Shown here piece after piece: positions 24,209-31,622 of a DNA stretch of 31,622 nucleotides. Numbering within the stretch: position 1 is the first letter of the stretch; the number at the start of each line of letters is the position of its first letter. Source of the stretch: Lachnobacterium bovis (GTDB lineage Bacteria > Bacillota > Clostridia > Lachnospirales > Lachnospiraceae); contig NZ_FOGW01000025.1 in the NCBI RefSeq assembly GCF_900111325.1, positions 1 through 31,622 of the forward strand. The letters are read 5' to 3'. The translations under genes and the position numbers were made by a program. The notes under the pieces were generated by a model. It ran no database searches and was not told where the DNA came from. It saw nothing but the letters and a program-made list of their open reading frames with translations.

Positions 24209-24246
24209 GTTATAGCTTTTTTAATATAATTCTAAAAAGCTATAAC
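24209..24246 (-). other. Leader hairpin before the 62-aa gene
   Basis: GTTATAGCTTTTT and its near complement (13-14 bp) enclose about 10 bases. It ends just before the gene's ribosome site, so it could end upstream transcription or control translation. Confidence 0.55.
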
Positions 24247-24427
24247 ATATCCTTTCTCTAATTTTTTAATATTATGGAATGACACTGACAATACATAAAG
24301 ATACCTAATAGTCTCTCTTAAATTGAATTGTCCACATCTCCTACTTTAAACATTGCAAAATTCCAAACGCAACAATAAAGCCACATAATCTTGACAAAAA
24401 TTTTATTTTTTTGTTTTTAGAATTATA

Positions 24428-24625
24428 TCATTTTCCTGTTTTAAACTTGACAGCTATTACTATTAAAAAAAATAATACCAAACAAACTCTTGATATAATT
24501 TTTTCTAGCAAGCTATCCGAATCAAACCATGCTACTGCCACGGAAAACATTTTAATAAAGCAATAAAAAGCCACTATTACAGCTAAGAAAATCAAACATA
24601 ATACTATTAATCTCATTAATCTCAT
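24428..24625 (-). CDS. Small two-helix membrane protein (65 aa)
   Basis: Two hydrophobic segments (LIVLCLIFLAVIVAFYCFI and IISRVCLVLFFLIVIAVKF) with a short acidic loop (FDSDSLLEK). GGGAGTGA precedes the ATG, and the gene starts 13 bases after the 198-residue gene. In the same frame past the stop (to 24341) another short helix reads LSRLCGFIVAFGILQC, similar in pattern to its own second helix, perhaps a duplicated end. It is a candidate accessory or immunity partner for the RHS toxin; the family was not recognised. Confidence 0.6.
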   Translation of the reverse strand: MRLMRLIVLCLIFLAVIVAFYCFIKMFSVAVAWFDSDSLLEKIISRVCLVLFFLIVIAVKFKTGK

Positions 24626-24638
24626 TTATCTCACTCCC

Positions 24639-25235
24639 TTATAACTTATAATAATATGGACTAAATTCTTTTAATTCAGTTGGATTAATTATCAATTTTT
24701 TTGACGACAAATCTGAAACCAACTTGTAAAAATTACTTGGCATATGTGCCTCACATATTCTTACACATGATAACTTACTACCATTTCTAAACCCTTTTAT
24801 AGTATCAAATCTTCTTAAAGGGCTTCTTCTATATGCCTTAAATTTCAATTCCTCTAAAGGAATTTCTTTTCGACCTTTCATTAAATAACTTTCACCAATA
24901 TTATCTAACGACACTTGTATAACCAGCCTGTGTAATTGATTTCCAAGCCAAACAATCCCATATAAAATTAATACCACAGTACCTGCAATCAAAACGAGAC
25001 AAAGAAAAATAATTATTCCATAAAATATCTTTACACTCAACTCATCCTCAAGATAAATCGCCATATATATCGCAAATGCTAACGGAAGATAAATTCCAAA
25101 CATCTTAAAAGTAGATTTCATCATACTCATGGTTTCTTCTATGTTGGAATCTGAAGTATATATATGAACTGTACGATTTTTTTTCTCTCTTTGGCCTTTA
25201 TTACTTTCTCTTTTCATTCTATATCTATTTTTCAT
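24639..25235 (-). CDS. Membrane protein (198 aa), candidate immunity protein for the RHS toxin
   Basis: A basic N-terminal region of about 45 residues precedes two hydrophobic segments (FGIYLPLAFAIYMAIYL and FYGIIIFLCLVLIAGTVVLILYG). A cytoplasmic-type domain follows with QVSLDNIGESYLMKGRKEI and KLSCVRICEAHMPSNFYKL. A strong AGGAGG site precedes the ATG, which lies 31 bases after the stop of the RHS C-terminal gene. That is the standard place for the cognate immunity gene in polymorphic toxin systems. A membrane location would suggest a toxin acting at or on the membrane, but this is inference. Confidence 0.65.
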   Translation of the reverse strand: MKNRYRMKRESNKGQREKKNRTVHIYTSDSNIEETMSMMKSTFKMFGIYLPLAFAIYMAIYLEDELSVKIFYGIIIFLCLVLIAGTVVLILYGIVWLGNQLHRLVIQVSLDNIGESYLMKGRKEIPLEELKFKAYRRSPLRRFDTIKGFRNGSKLSCVRICEAHMPSNFYKLVSDLSSKKLIINPTELKEFSPYYYKL

Positions 25236-25266
25236 TTTTATTTTCCTCCTGAAATAATAAAATTTT

Positions 25267-26583
25267 CTATTCAGTACATCCCTTCAGTTCTGCATTATAA
25301 AAAACATTAGCATAATCTAATACCCATGAATAAAAATTCGTTACATCACCTGAAGCTCTTGCTCCTACACCATCCACCCTTGTATACCTAAAGCCAAGCC
25401 ATTTATTAAATTTTTTTGTCATTTCTTCGTCAATTTCTTTTATAGGTTGCATATATTTCTTATATTTTTTCATTGCATTCTGAATTCTGTTTTTTATACT
25501 TGCTCTAGCACTTCTACTTAAGCCTTTCTGATGCAATTTTTCTCTTAATTTAGCTATATACTTTTCTTTACCATCAAGAAGAGGCATCTGTTCTTCTATT
25601 GTTTGAAGCTGCTCCTCTGTTGCCTTAACAGACGTACGTTTCTCTGCATGTCCTTTAAATGGATTTCCAATATATGAAACAGTTGCATTCGCTGCAAATG
25701 AACAAAATGCATCTTTAGCAATAGTACCTCCACTCTTGCCTTCTCTTACATCAGTAAAAACTGATGCTCCAGCTCCAATAAAACCATTTACTGCAGCTTC
25801 TATATGGTGTGAATTAATTTTACTTAAACACTTTAGCCCTGAAGCAGCTCCTGGTAAAACCGAAAATGCCACTCCAATTCCTCCTTGTATAGCCACTTCT
25901 TTATAATTGATTTCATTGAAATTCTTACCGCTTGAATATTGACTTCCCAGCTCTATTCCTGCTCCAGTAATAAAGCCTGATGCTGCTACAGCTACTAATG
26001 GTGCTGCTGTTCCACCTGTAAGTCCAACTAATGCAGCTGCTCCCAAAATCGCTGCTCCCTGTATTCCTAAACCAATAAGCTGTCTTTTATGGCTCTTTAC
26101 CAAGTTTCCAACCGCCTTAACCGCTTTTCCAGCAGCCTTAACAGCACTTCCAACCGCCTTAGCAGCCTTTTTTGTCTTATCCTTAACCCACTTAATTGGA
26201 TTTGGCCACATACCATTCAAGTCATTCATCAGCATTCCGTTGTTATAACAATAGCCGTATCTATTCAATGTAAATGGCATTTCTATTGTACCTTGAATTA
26301 CATCTGTTCCAGAAAATCTTCCTTCTTCTGGGCGATATTCTCTAGCCTCTGCGAAATAGTCATCTGCTATGTTATCTCGCTGATATCCTACGAAGCCAAA
26401 TGGATTTACCAAATCTGCTACTTTTCCAAGTGCATTCTTTAGCGTATTTATTCCATCTAGAATCTCTTGTCCAAATTCATCATAGCCGTATGTAGCCTGC
26501 AAAGCTCCTGCTCCATTTGACATACGCATTGTGCTTCCTAGATCATCGTTTAAGAATGTATATCTTTTTTGAGGTATGTTCAT
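25267..26583 (-). CDS. RHS C-terminal part with tip and unknown toxin region
   Basis: This 438-residue frame continues the RHS core in another reading frame. Residues 1-128 are the RHS-associated core: LNDDLGSTMR, GYDEFGQEI, then EGRFSGTDVIQ and NRYGYCYNNGMLMNDLNG, where self-cleavage occurs in relatives. A Lys/Ala-rich helical repeat (131-165) and a Gly/Ala-rich hydrophobic segment (169-245) follow. The last 110 residues or so (from about 320) are highly charged and helical and end NVFYNAELKGCTE; I recognise no toxin family. The start ATG overlaps the core's TGA as ATGA, so re-initiation could make it separately. A one-base loss that split a single 1,800-residue protein is equally likely. 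The next gene is a candidate immunity gene. Confidence 0.75.
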   Translation of the reverse strand: MNIPQKRYTFLNDDLGSTMRMSNGAGALQATYGYDEFGQEILDGINTLKNALGKVADLVNPFGFVGYQRDNIADDYFAEAREYRPEEGRFSGTDVIQGTIEMPFTLNRYGYCYNNGMLMNDLNGMWPNPIKWVKDKTKKAAKAVGSAVKAAGKAVKAVGNLVKSHKRQLIGLGIQGAAILGAAALVGLTGGTAAPLVAVAASGFITGAGIELGSQYSSGKNFNEINYKEVAIQGGIGVAFSVLPGAASGLKCLSKINSHHIEAAVNGFIGAGASVFTDVREGKSGGTIAKDAFCSFAANATVSYIGNPFKGHAEKRTSVKATEEQLQTIEEQMPLLDGKEKYIAKLREKLHQKGLSRSARASIKNRIQNAMKKYKKYMQPIKEIDEEMTKKFNKWLGFRYTRVDGVGARASGDVTNFYSWVLDYANVFYNAELKGCTE

Positions 26584-29500
26584 GGCACATCTGTGCTAGA
26601 CTCTACTAATTCTTCATCTGCCCATGTGAATGTTTGAGTTGATGCATTTATTGATGTATTTGCTGGCACACTTGCTGTTATGTCTGCTGATACATTTGTT
26701 GGCACACTTCCAATTGTATTTGCCGTTATATCTTCATTTGCGTTTGTATCATACTCATAGCTTGTGCTACTTAGCATGTTTCTATATTCTTTTGTTAAAT
26801 CTATTACATAATCAATCCTTGACATAGGATTTGTAATCTGTGTTTTTATATTAAGTTGTTGCATTGGATCTAAGCCTGCTGCAAGATTTTTAGCAACATC
26901 AACTTGTGACATATCGCTTACTTTTGCTTGAGTTACTTGTTTACTTAATTGCTGTCTTACCTCGCCACCTAACTGTGGGTTTGATAAATTACCTACCTGT
27001 CTTGATACTCTATGTCCTAGTCCATCATAAGAATATCTTGCAATTAAGCCTTTTGCATCTGTTGCCTGTTCTAATCTATTTAATGCTCCATAAAGATATG
27101 TATTCTTTATTTTGCCATTTTCTATTATTTGGCTTAAGTTTCCTCGTTTATCATAAGCGTAACTTAAAATCTTTTCAATTGAATTTTTATCTGTTGCAGA
27201 ACCAATCTTTTCTACTGATTTATTATTAACTGCTGAACTTATATTACTTGCCGACTTGTCACTTAATCCCACTTGACCTATGCTAGAGCCAACTTCTACC
27301 GTCTTTTTAACCAACTGATTCATCGCATTATAACTATATGATTCTCGCTGATTTTTTCCGAAGTCTACAAGGCTTGTTCTATTTCCAAATGCATCATATT
27401 CATATTTTCTTAATAGGCTACCATCTTTAGTTACGCTTTCAACTCTTCCAATTGCGTCATAACCATATGCATAGTTTCCATTATCTTCTGAAACATCTCT
27501 ACGAATCTTACTGATTCCTGTTCTATTAAACATGTCATCATACTGATATCTATAGTCATCCAAAATTCCTTTAGCATCAGTATTTATTAGTCTACTTAAA
27601 TAGCCTCTATCATTGTATTCGTATGCCTGGCTTGTTCCATTATTTAATGTTTTACCAGTTAATCGGCCCATATGATCATATGTGAAGCTTGCGATTTTTC
27701 TTGTTTTTTGAGCTACTTGGTCCAAATTTTTTAAGCCATAAATTTCCTGATGAGCTGTTTGGTTCAAATTTCCTAAGCCATGAATCCCCTGATTATGAGC
27801 TGATTTTCCAGCATGGTTCTTCTCATTAAATCTTTCAATTTCTCTTACTTGTGTGAGATGGAGTTCTTTATCGTAATCATAAAGCAATGTTCTACCATCT
27901 GGATATGTCATACTCTTCTTTTCGCCTGAGATTCCATATGTATATGACACTTCTTTTCCATCTGGATATACTACTTTTGTAGCCTGACCATTGGCATTAT
28001 TTGTGATTTTTGTAATTCCAAGCCAATCTTCTACCTGACTTAAATTTCTTAGTGCATCATATGAAAGTTTTACTTCTTTTCCATCTGCATAAGTTATCTT
28101 ACTTACATTTCCAGATTTATTGTACTGATATTTTGTAAGGTATCCTTCTTTATCAAGGCGTTCTGTTAGTTCTCCCACCTTATTATATTTGAACTTTTCT
28201 GTCATGCCTAAGGCATCTGTTGTTTCAATTACCTGCCCTAAGATATCATATTTATATGAAGAGTTTCTTGGGAGAAGTTCTTCGCCTGTTACTTTATCCT
28301 TGCCTCGTTGACTAACTCCAACAAGTCTATCGCACTCATCATAAGTATATACAGCTTCATTTCCAAGGGCATCTATAACCTTTGTAAGTTGACCTGTCAA
28401 TGAATACTCGTAATGAGTTTCATTTCCTTTTGTATCTTTTATTGATGTTACATTATCTACAACATCATAAAAATACTCTGTCTTTTCTCCGTTTTGTCCT
28501 TCGATTCTTACTAGTCGATCTAACTCATCATACACATAAAATGTTTTATATCCTGTAAAATCAGTTACTGAAATAAGATCACCATTTGCATTGTATTCAT
28601 AAGTTTGAACTTGACCTTCTGAATCAATAGTTTTTGAAATATCATTTGTTCCTTTTACATACTCATAACGTGTCACTCTTCCTCTTTCATCTTCTACACT
28701 TGAAAGGTTACCCATGACATCGTATGTATATATTCTTTTTGCTCCTTCACTATCTTCTTCCTTAATAAGTTGGCCTACTTCATCATATGTTCTTATGACA
28801 TAATTTCCTACTGCATCTGTTATCTTAATAAGATTCCCTTCAAGATCGTATTCATATGATATAGTAGCACCATCTGGAGTCTCTACCTTTACAAGCTGAC
28901 CTACTGAATCATACTCATAAAAAGCCTTATCCCCATTTGGATCTTCTGCTGATAAACAATTTCCCATTCCATCATATGTAAAACGTGTCGTATTTCCTAA
29001 TGCATCTTTAACTCTTGTAAGACGATTATTTTCATTATAAATATATGTAGTTTTACCACCATCTGGTGCTGTCACCCTTGAAACATTCCACATAACATCA
29101 TATGTAAGATGAGTTTTTCGTCCTAACTGATCTATGATTGTTTCTGGTCTGTTAAGACTGTTATAACTTATGCTTATTGAGCTTCCATCTAAATCAATAG
29201 CTTTTGTAACTTTACCAAAGTGATTGTATTCATACTTTCTTGTTTGGCCTTTAGCGTTAGTGTCTTCTACAATATTTCCCATAGTATCATACTTAAATGA
29301 ATTACTACGATTCATAGCATCTATTGTCTTTGTAACTCTACCAAGGACATCATACTCATACTTTGTACTATTGCCTCGAGCATCAATTAACTCTTTGATG
29401 TTGCCTCGATTGTCATATACGATTTCGTTACATGAGCCGTCAGCTAATGAAACTTTAACTGGACGTCCGAATTTATCGTAAGAATACTTCATTGTTCTGC

Positions 29501-30722
29501 CTAATGCATCAGTAGTCTCTAAGACATTTCCTTTTGCATCATAAACGTTTTTCACTTTTGTGTGACCATTTACGCTTACTGTAACTGGCTTATTATGAAC
29601 TTCATATGTTACATTTAATTTTGAACCATTTGGTGCAATAATACCTGTTACATTACCTCGATTGTCATAGGTCATTCGAGTTTCATTGCCATTTTTATCT
29701 ACGATTCTATTTTTTAAATTCTTAGAATTATACGAAAATGTTTCTTCTCCATCTGGATAGACATTTTTTGTATTTCTGTAAAACTCATCATGATAATGAA
29801 TACTTTTTGCACCATTACGCTCAGTCATTGTAACTGTTTTCTTTTCATCATCATAATCAAATGACATATGAGAACCGTCTGCAAATGTCTGATATGTAGT
29901 TCTAGCCTTATCATCGTAAACATTGTCAACTGTTACTATTTCACGTGGGTTCTCTACTGTTCTAAATTTCCCATGTACATCATATGTATACTTAAATGAT
30001 TGTCCATCTGGTCTTGTAACTTCTGTTAAATATCCATCTGTATATTTATATGTAGAACTTCTTCCCACTTCATCAGTTACACTCTTTAGTTTACCATCTT
30101 GATAATAATCAAGTGTAAACTTCTGACCATAGTCTCCAACGACTTCTACTAAAAGTTCTTTTGGCTCTAATGCAGTCAGATTGTCTGATTCTTCAACAGA
30201 ATGTTCCTTGTCTTCGTTCAAATGTTTTAAATTACATCGAACACAATCCATTATAGCATAATTAAATGAGATTCCAACCCCATTTTGATCTTCTTGACGT
30301 AATAATTTACCTTCTTTTGAAAAATAATATACGTCTCCTGCTAATGTTTCATATTTGTAGTTGTATTTTTCACCTTCTAATTTATAAAGAGATGCTGTAC
30401 TTTCTCTACCAGCTGTGTAATAACCATCTTTAAGTGGCATAAATTTTTCTTCTTGTCCATCTTCTTTAAAAACTACTACATCTATATCATCAGGAGTTAT
30501 TTCATCCTTTTCAAATTTTAGACATACTTCAAAGTTAGTATTCCAATCTTTTCCTAAAATTCCTTCAAAATCATTGATAGAATTGTAGAATCGTGAAAAT
30601 ACAAGGTCTCCATCATCCTCGTCTGATCCATAGTATAAATCTGTCTTTTGGTAGATAAAGTTTCCTGAAGATAGATTTACTGGATCAAAAAGGAACCACA
30701 AAGACATTTCATTTTCTTGCAT
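26580..30722 (-). CDS. RHS/YD-repeat core protein, lacking delivery domain and split from its tip
   Basis: RHS proteins form a beta-cocoon shell that encloses a toxin. This 1380-residue frame begins almost directly with the DUF6531-type domain (DPVNLSSGNFIYQKTDL, 13-29; RFYNS, 44-48) and continues with dozens of YD repeats of the type YDxxGNxxxxxDxxG to about residue 1240. It ends with a Thr/Ala-rich spacer and TFTWADEELVESS. No signal peptide, LXG/WXG helix or PAAR domain precedes the core. The first residues (MQENEMSLWFLF) are encoded by the arm of hairpin copy A, and only a weak TAGGT precedes the ATG. It stops with TGA overlapping the ATG of the tip-bearing frame. It is probably a displaced (orphan) RHS gene downstream of the toxin gene that leaves the window. 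Confidence 0.85.
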   Translation of the reverse strand: MQENEMSLWFLFDPVNLSSGNFIYQKTDLYYGSDEDDGDLVFSRFYNSINDFEGILGKDWNTNFEVCLKFEKDEITPDDIDVVVFKEDGQEEKFMPLKDGYYTAGRESTASLYKLEGEKYNYKYETLAGDVYYFSKEGKLLRQEDQNGVGISFNYAIMDCVRCNLKHLNEDKEHSVEESDNLTALEPKELLVEVVGDYGQKFTLDYYQDGKLKSVTDEVGRSSTYKYTDGYLTEVTRPDGQSFKYTYDVHGKFRTVENPREIVTVDNVYDDKARTTYQTFADGSHMSFDYDDEKKTVTMTERNGAKSIHYHDEFYRNTKNVYPDGEETFSYNSKNLKNRIVDKNGNETRMTYDNRGNVTGIIAPNGSKLNVTYEVHNKPVTVSVNGHTKVKNVYDAKGNVLETTDALGRTMKYSYDKFGRPVKVSLADGSCNEIVYDNRGNIKELIDARGNSTKYEYDVLGRVTKTIDAMNRSNSFKYDTMGNIVEDTNAKGQTRKYEYNHFGKVTKAIDLDGSSISISYNSLNRPETIIDQLGRKTHLTYDVMWNVSRVTAPDGGKTTYIYNENNRLTRVKDALGNTTRFTYDGMGNCLSAEDPNGDKAFYEYDSVGQLVKVETPDGATISYEYDLEGNLIKITDAVGNYVIRTYDEVGQLIKEEDSEGAKRIYTYDVMGNLSSVEDERGRVTRYEYVKGTNDISKTIDSEGQVQTYEYNANGDLISVTDFTGYKTFYVYDELDRLVRIEGQNGEKTEYFYDVVDNVTSIKDTKGNETHYEYSLTGQLTKVIDALGNEAVYTYDECDRLVGVSQRGKDKVTGEELLPRNSSYKYDILGQVIETTDALGMTEKFKYNKVGELTERLDKEGYLTKYQYNKSGNVSKITYADGKEVKLSYDALRNLSQVEDWLGITKITNNANGQATKVVYPDGKEVSYTYGISGEKKSMTYPDGRTLLYDYDKELHLTQVREIERFNEKNHAGKSAHNQGIHGLGNLNQTAHQEIYGLKNLDQVAQKTRKIASFTYDHMGRLTGKTLNNGTSQAYEYNDRGYLSRLINTDAKGILDDYRYQYDDMFNRTGISKIRRDVSEDNGNYAYGYDAIGRVESVTKDGSLLRKYEYDAFGNRTSLVDFGKNQRESYSYNAMNQLVKKTVEVGSSIGQVGLSDKSASNISSAVNNKSVEKIGSATDKNSIEKILSYAYDKRGNLSQIIENGKIKNTYLYGALNRLEQATDAKGLIARYSYDGLGHRVSRQVGNLSNPQLGGEVRQQLSKQVTQAKVSDMSQVDVAKNLAAGLDPMQQLNIKTQITNPMSRIDYVIDLTKEYRNMLSSTSYEYDTNANEDITANTIGSVPTNVSADITASVPANTSINASTQTFTWADEELVESSTDVP
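26773..26927 (-). repeat. RHS core 3' segment duplicated at 22580-22734
   Basis: Source-like copy of the 155-bp repeat. It encodes the stretch from VSDMSQVDVAKNLA to KEYRNML near the end of the core. Confidence 0.9.
30239..30369 (-). repeat. RHS core 5' segment duplicated at 21981-22111
   Basis: 131-bp segment encoding KYNYKYETLAGDVYYFSKEG and the following residues up to MDCV, with a near-identical copy in the displaced remnant. Confidence 0.9.
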
Positions 30723-30770
30723 ACCTATGAGTTAAACTTTTGAATATATAAAATCTTAATCTTTGTGGTT
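30694..30770 (-). repeat. GAACCACAAAG hairpin, copy A, across the RHS start
   Basis: 11-bp perfect arms (30694-30704 and 30760-30770) enclose 55 bases that contain the RHS start codon. CCTTTTT follows the second arm on the minus strand. It lies between the immunity gene at 30875 and the RHS core. Confidence 0.8.
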
Positions 30771-30874
30771 ACATTTTTTACTATATTCTATTGTCTCTTA
30801 TAATTAATTATTATCATAAGATAATATCATGGTTTTGTCTAAAATAGTTTGCTTATATTTTGTAAAAAATTAAA

Positions 30875-31321
30875 CTACTTCAAACCATATGCTTCTCTTA
30901 TCTCTTTAAGCTTCTGCTCTACGATTTCCTTATGCTCTGGATGACGACGTTCTACATAAAACTCGCATGCTGTGACAAGATATTTGTAGAATTCTTCGTA
31001 GCCGATGATATCTTCTACATCATCATAATCTGGGCCTGAATAAAAACAGATTACATTTTCTCCAAAATAAAATTCATCATTCGGATCATCATAATCATCT
31101 GAAAATATCATTCCATAACCTTCGTTATAATCACTCAATTTATTTTTCATGTCATCTAAAAGTTCTAAAAAACAATTTGAATTGACATATTCATTAAAAG
31201 TATCATTTACTGCACCTTTATTACACTTCTTTTCCCAATAATATTCACAAAATTCACTATAACATTCTCCTAAGTTATCATCTGTCACTATAGTTACTTT
31301 ATTATTTTTTTCTATACTCAT
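30875..31321 (-). CDS. Acidic immunity protein candidate (CdiI-like) for the toxin at the right edge
   Basis: The 148-residue soluble protein is strongly acidic (IFSDDYDDPNDEFYFGE, GPDYDDVEDIIGYEEF) and ends with a helix-rich, charged tail (RHPEHKEIVEQKLKEIREAY). This pattern is common in immunity proteins that mask basic nuclease toxins, and it reminds me of CdiI proteins that block ribonuclease toxins, though I cannot name the family with certainty. Its start lies 20 bases inside the end of the toxin gene, so the two are translationally coupled. After its stop there are about 100 bases, then hairpin copy A and the orphan RHS gene. Confidence 0.75.
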   Translation of the reverse strand: MSIEKNNKVTIVTDDNLGECYSEFCEYYWEKKCNKGAVNDTFNEYVNSNCFLELLDDMKNKLSDYNEGYGMIFSDDYDDPNDEFYFGENVICFYSGPDYDDVEDIIGYEEFYKYLVTACEFYVERRHPEHKEIVEQKLKEIREAYGLK

Positions 31322-31622
31322 TTAATTTCCTACTCCATTCTAATACTGGATGAGCATTTTCGATTTCTCCAGTATTCATATTTTTATATCCTTCGAATTT
31401 AAGTGTCTTTCCTCGATATAATACTTGACCTTTGTATTTAATTTTTTTCTGTGTTACTAATTTTTCACATCTTCCACTCTTCACTGCCTCCTTCATTGCA
31501 TCTTTACTTGATTTTATCATTTCATTATCTGAAATAACATTAGGATCGTATACAGTTTTCTTAAAAATTCTTTTTCCTCCGGGTACGTGTTTAAATTCTC
31601 CGGGTATTGGTTTTCCAGTATA
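31302..31622 (-). CDS. C-terminal end of a polymorphic toxin (continues beyond the window)
   Basis: The frame is open to the right edge; the ATG at 31520 is internal. It reads TGKPIPGEFKHVPGG, then KRIFKKTVYDPN, SKDAMKEAVKSG and YKGQVLYRGKTLKFEGYKN, ending LEWSRKLNEYRKK. It is small and basic, as expected for a secreted nuclease toxin tip. It overlaps the acidic gene at 30875-31321, a standard toxin-immunity pair. The parent protein, probably a complete RHS with its delivery domain, lies outside the window. The nuclease family cannot be fixed from this fragment. Confidence 0.7.
   Translation of the reverse strand, partial: YTGKPIPGEFKHVPGGKRIFKKTVYDPNVISDNEMIKSSKDAMKEAVKSGRCEKLVTQKKIKYKGQVLYRGKTLKFEGYKNMNTGEIENAHPVLEWSRKLNEYRKK

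Larger units (their letters stand above)
23990..24257 (-). repeat. Duplicated segment carrying the 62-aa gene (copy 2)
   Basis: Partner of 20125-20376. It contains a leader hairpin (24209-24246) that is only partly kept in the other copy. Confidence 0.85.

Noticed and set aside
20125..24257. CRISPR array suggested by recurring short motifs in the toxin region
   Set aside because: Repeats occur two to four times at irregular distances of kilobases, with coding sequence between; there are no uniform spacers and no cas genes.
26560..26580. Programmed ribosomal frameshift linking the RHS core and tip at the AAAAAAG run
   Set aside because: The A-run lies after the core's TGA on the minus strand, so a ribosome in the core frame never reads it.
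30694..30770. Inverted arms around the RHS start as terminal repeats of a small transposable element
   Set aside because: No target duplications are visible, loops are unrelated in sequence between copies, and the pattern of G-U changes fits RNA pairing better than DNA ends.

Overview
The window is AT-rich and every long gene looks like a low-GC Firmicute, most likely a Lachnospiraceae or related Clostridia gut bacterium. This rests on base composition, strong GGAGG ribosome sites, T-tailed hairpin terminators, and protein families (HsdS halves with the DPWEQRKL motif, YD-repeat RHS proteins without a Gram-negative PAAR domain). No rRNA, tRNA or CRISPR array was seen. Apart from the first 1.35 kb, nearly everything is on the minus strand.

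Region 1 (1-8.6 kb) is a type I restriction-modification island. On the minus strand it reads: a half-length HsdS-like protein, hsdM, hsdS, hsdR and a Fic-domain gene. On the plus strand there is a tyrosine recombinase preceded by the last 22 codons of a second, destroyed hsdS. An IS3-family element, whose transposase end starts the window, has cut that copy. A 24-bp stretch is shared in inverted orientation between the hsdS remnant and both halves of the intact hsdS. This suggests a decayed inversion (phase-variation) system. The operon promoter is flanked by two copies of a perfect 20-bp palindrome.

Region 2 (8.6-17.5 kb) runs sbcD-sbcC, an RNase Z-like metallo-beta-lactamase-fold protein, a SAM methyltransferase and a PLD-nuclease/SF2-helicase protein resembling SauUSI-type modification-dependent restriction enzymes. 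A strong terminator follows. The last three genes are packed like one operon and may be an additional defence module. A flavin-binding PPOX-family gene precedes sbcD.

Region 3 (17.5-19.4 kb) is mostly debris: an Abi_2 (HEPN) fragment, a MaoC hydratase fragment, several hairpins and one intact hexapeptide-repeat acyltransferase.

Region 4 (19.4-31.6 kb) is a polymorphic-toxin array. At the right edge lies the C-terminal end of a toxin gene that continues outside the window, overlapped by an acidic candidate immunity gene. Next is a 1380-codon RHS core lacking an N-terminal delivery domain. It is separated from its C-terminal toxin-bearing part by a frame change with an ATGA overlap. Below it are more than ten small genes, mostly two-helix membrane proteins of 62-70 residues next to 137-203-residue membrane proteins, mixed with at least three displaced or broken RHS fragments. 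A repeated hairpin (arms GAACCACAAAG/CTTTGTGGTTC) sits at three of the RHS-fragment junctions and a relative closes the array. Its arm differences keep G-U pairing only in minus-strand RNA. The region looks like an orphan toxin-immunity cassette array grown by duplication and deletion. The paired membrane-protein cassettes are the best candidate here for something undescribed.
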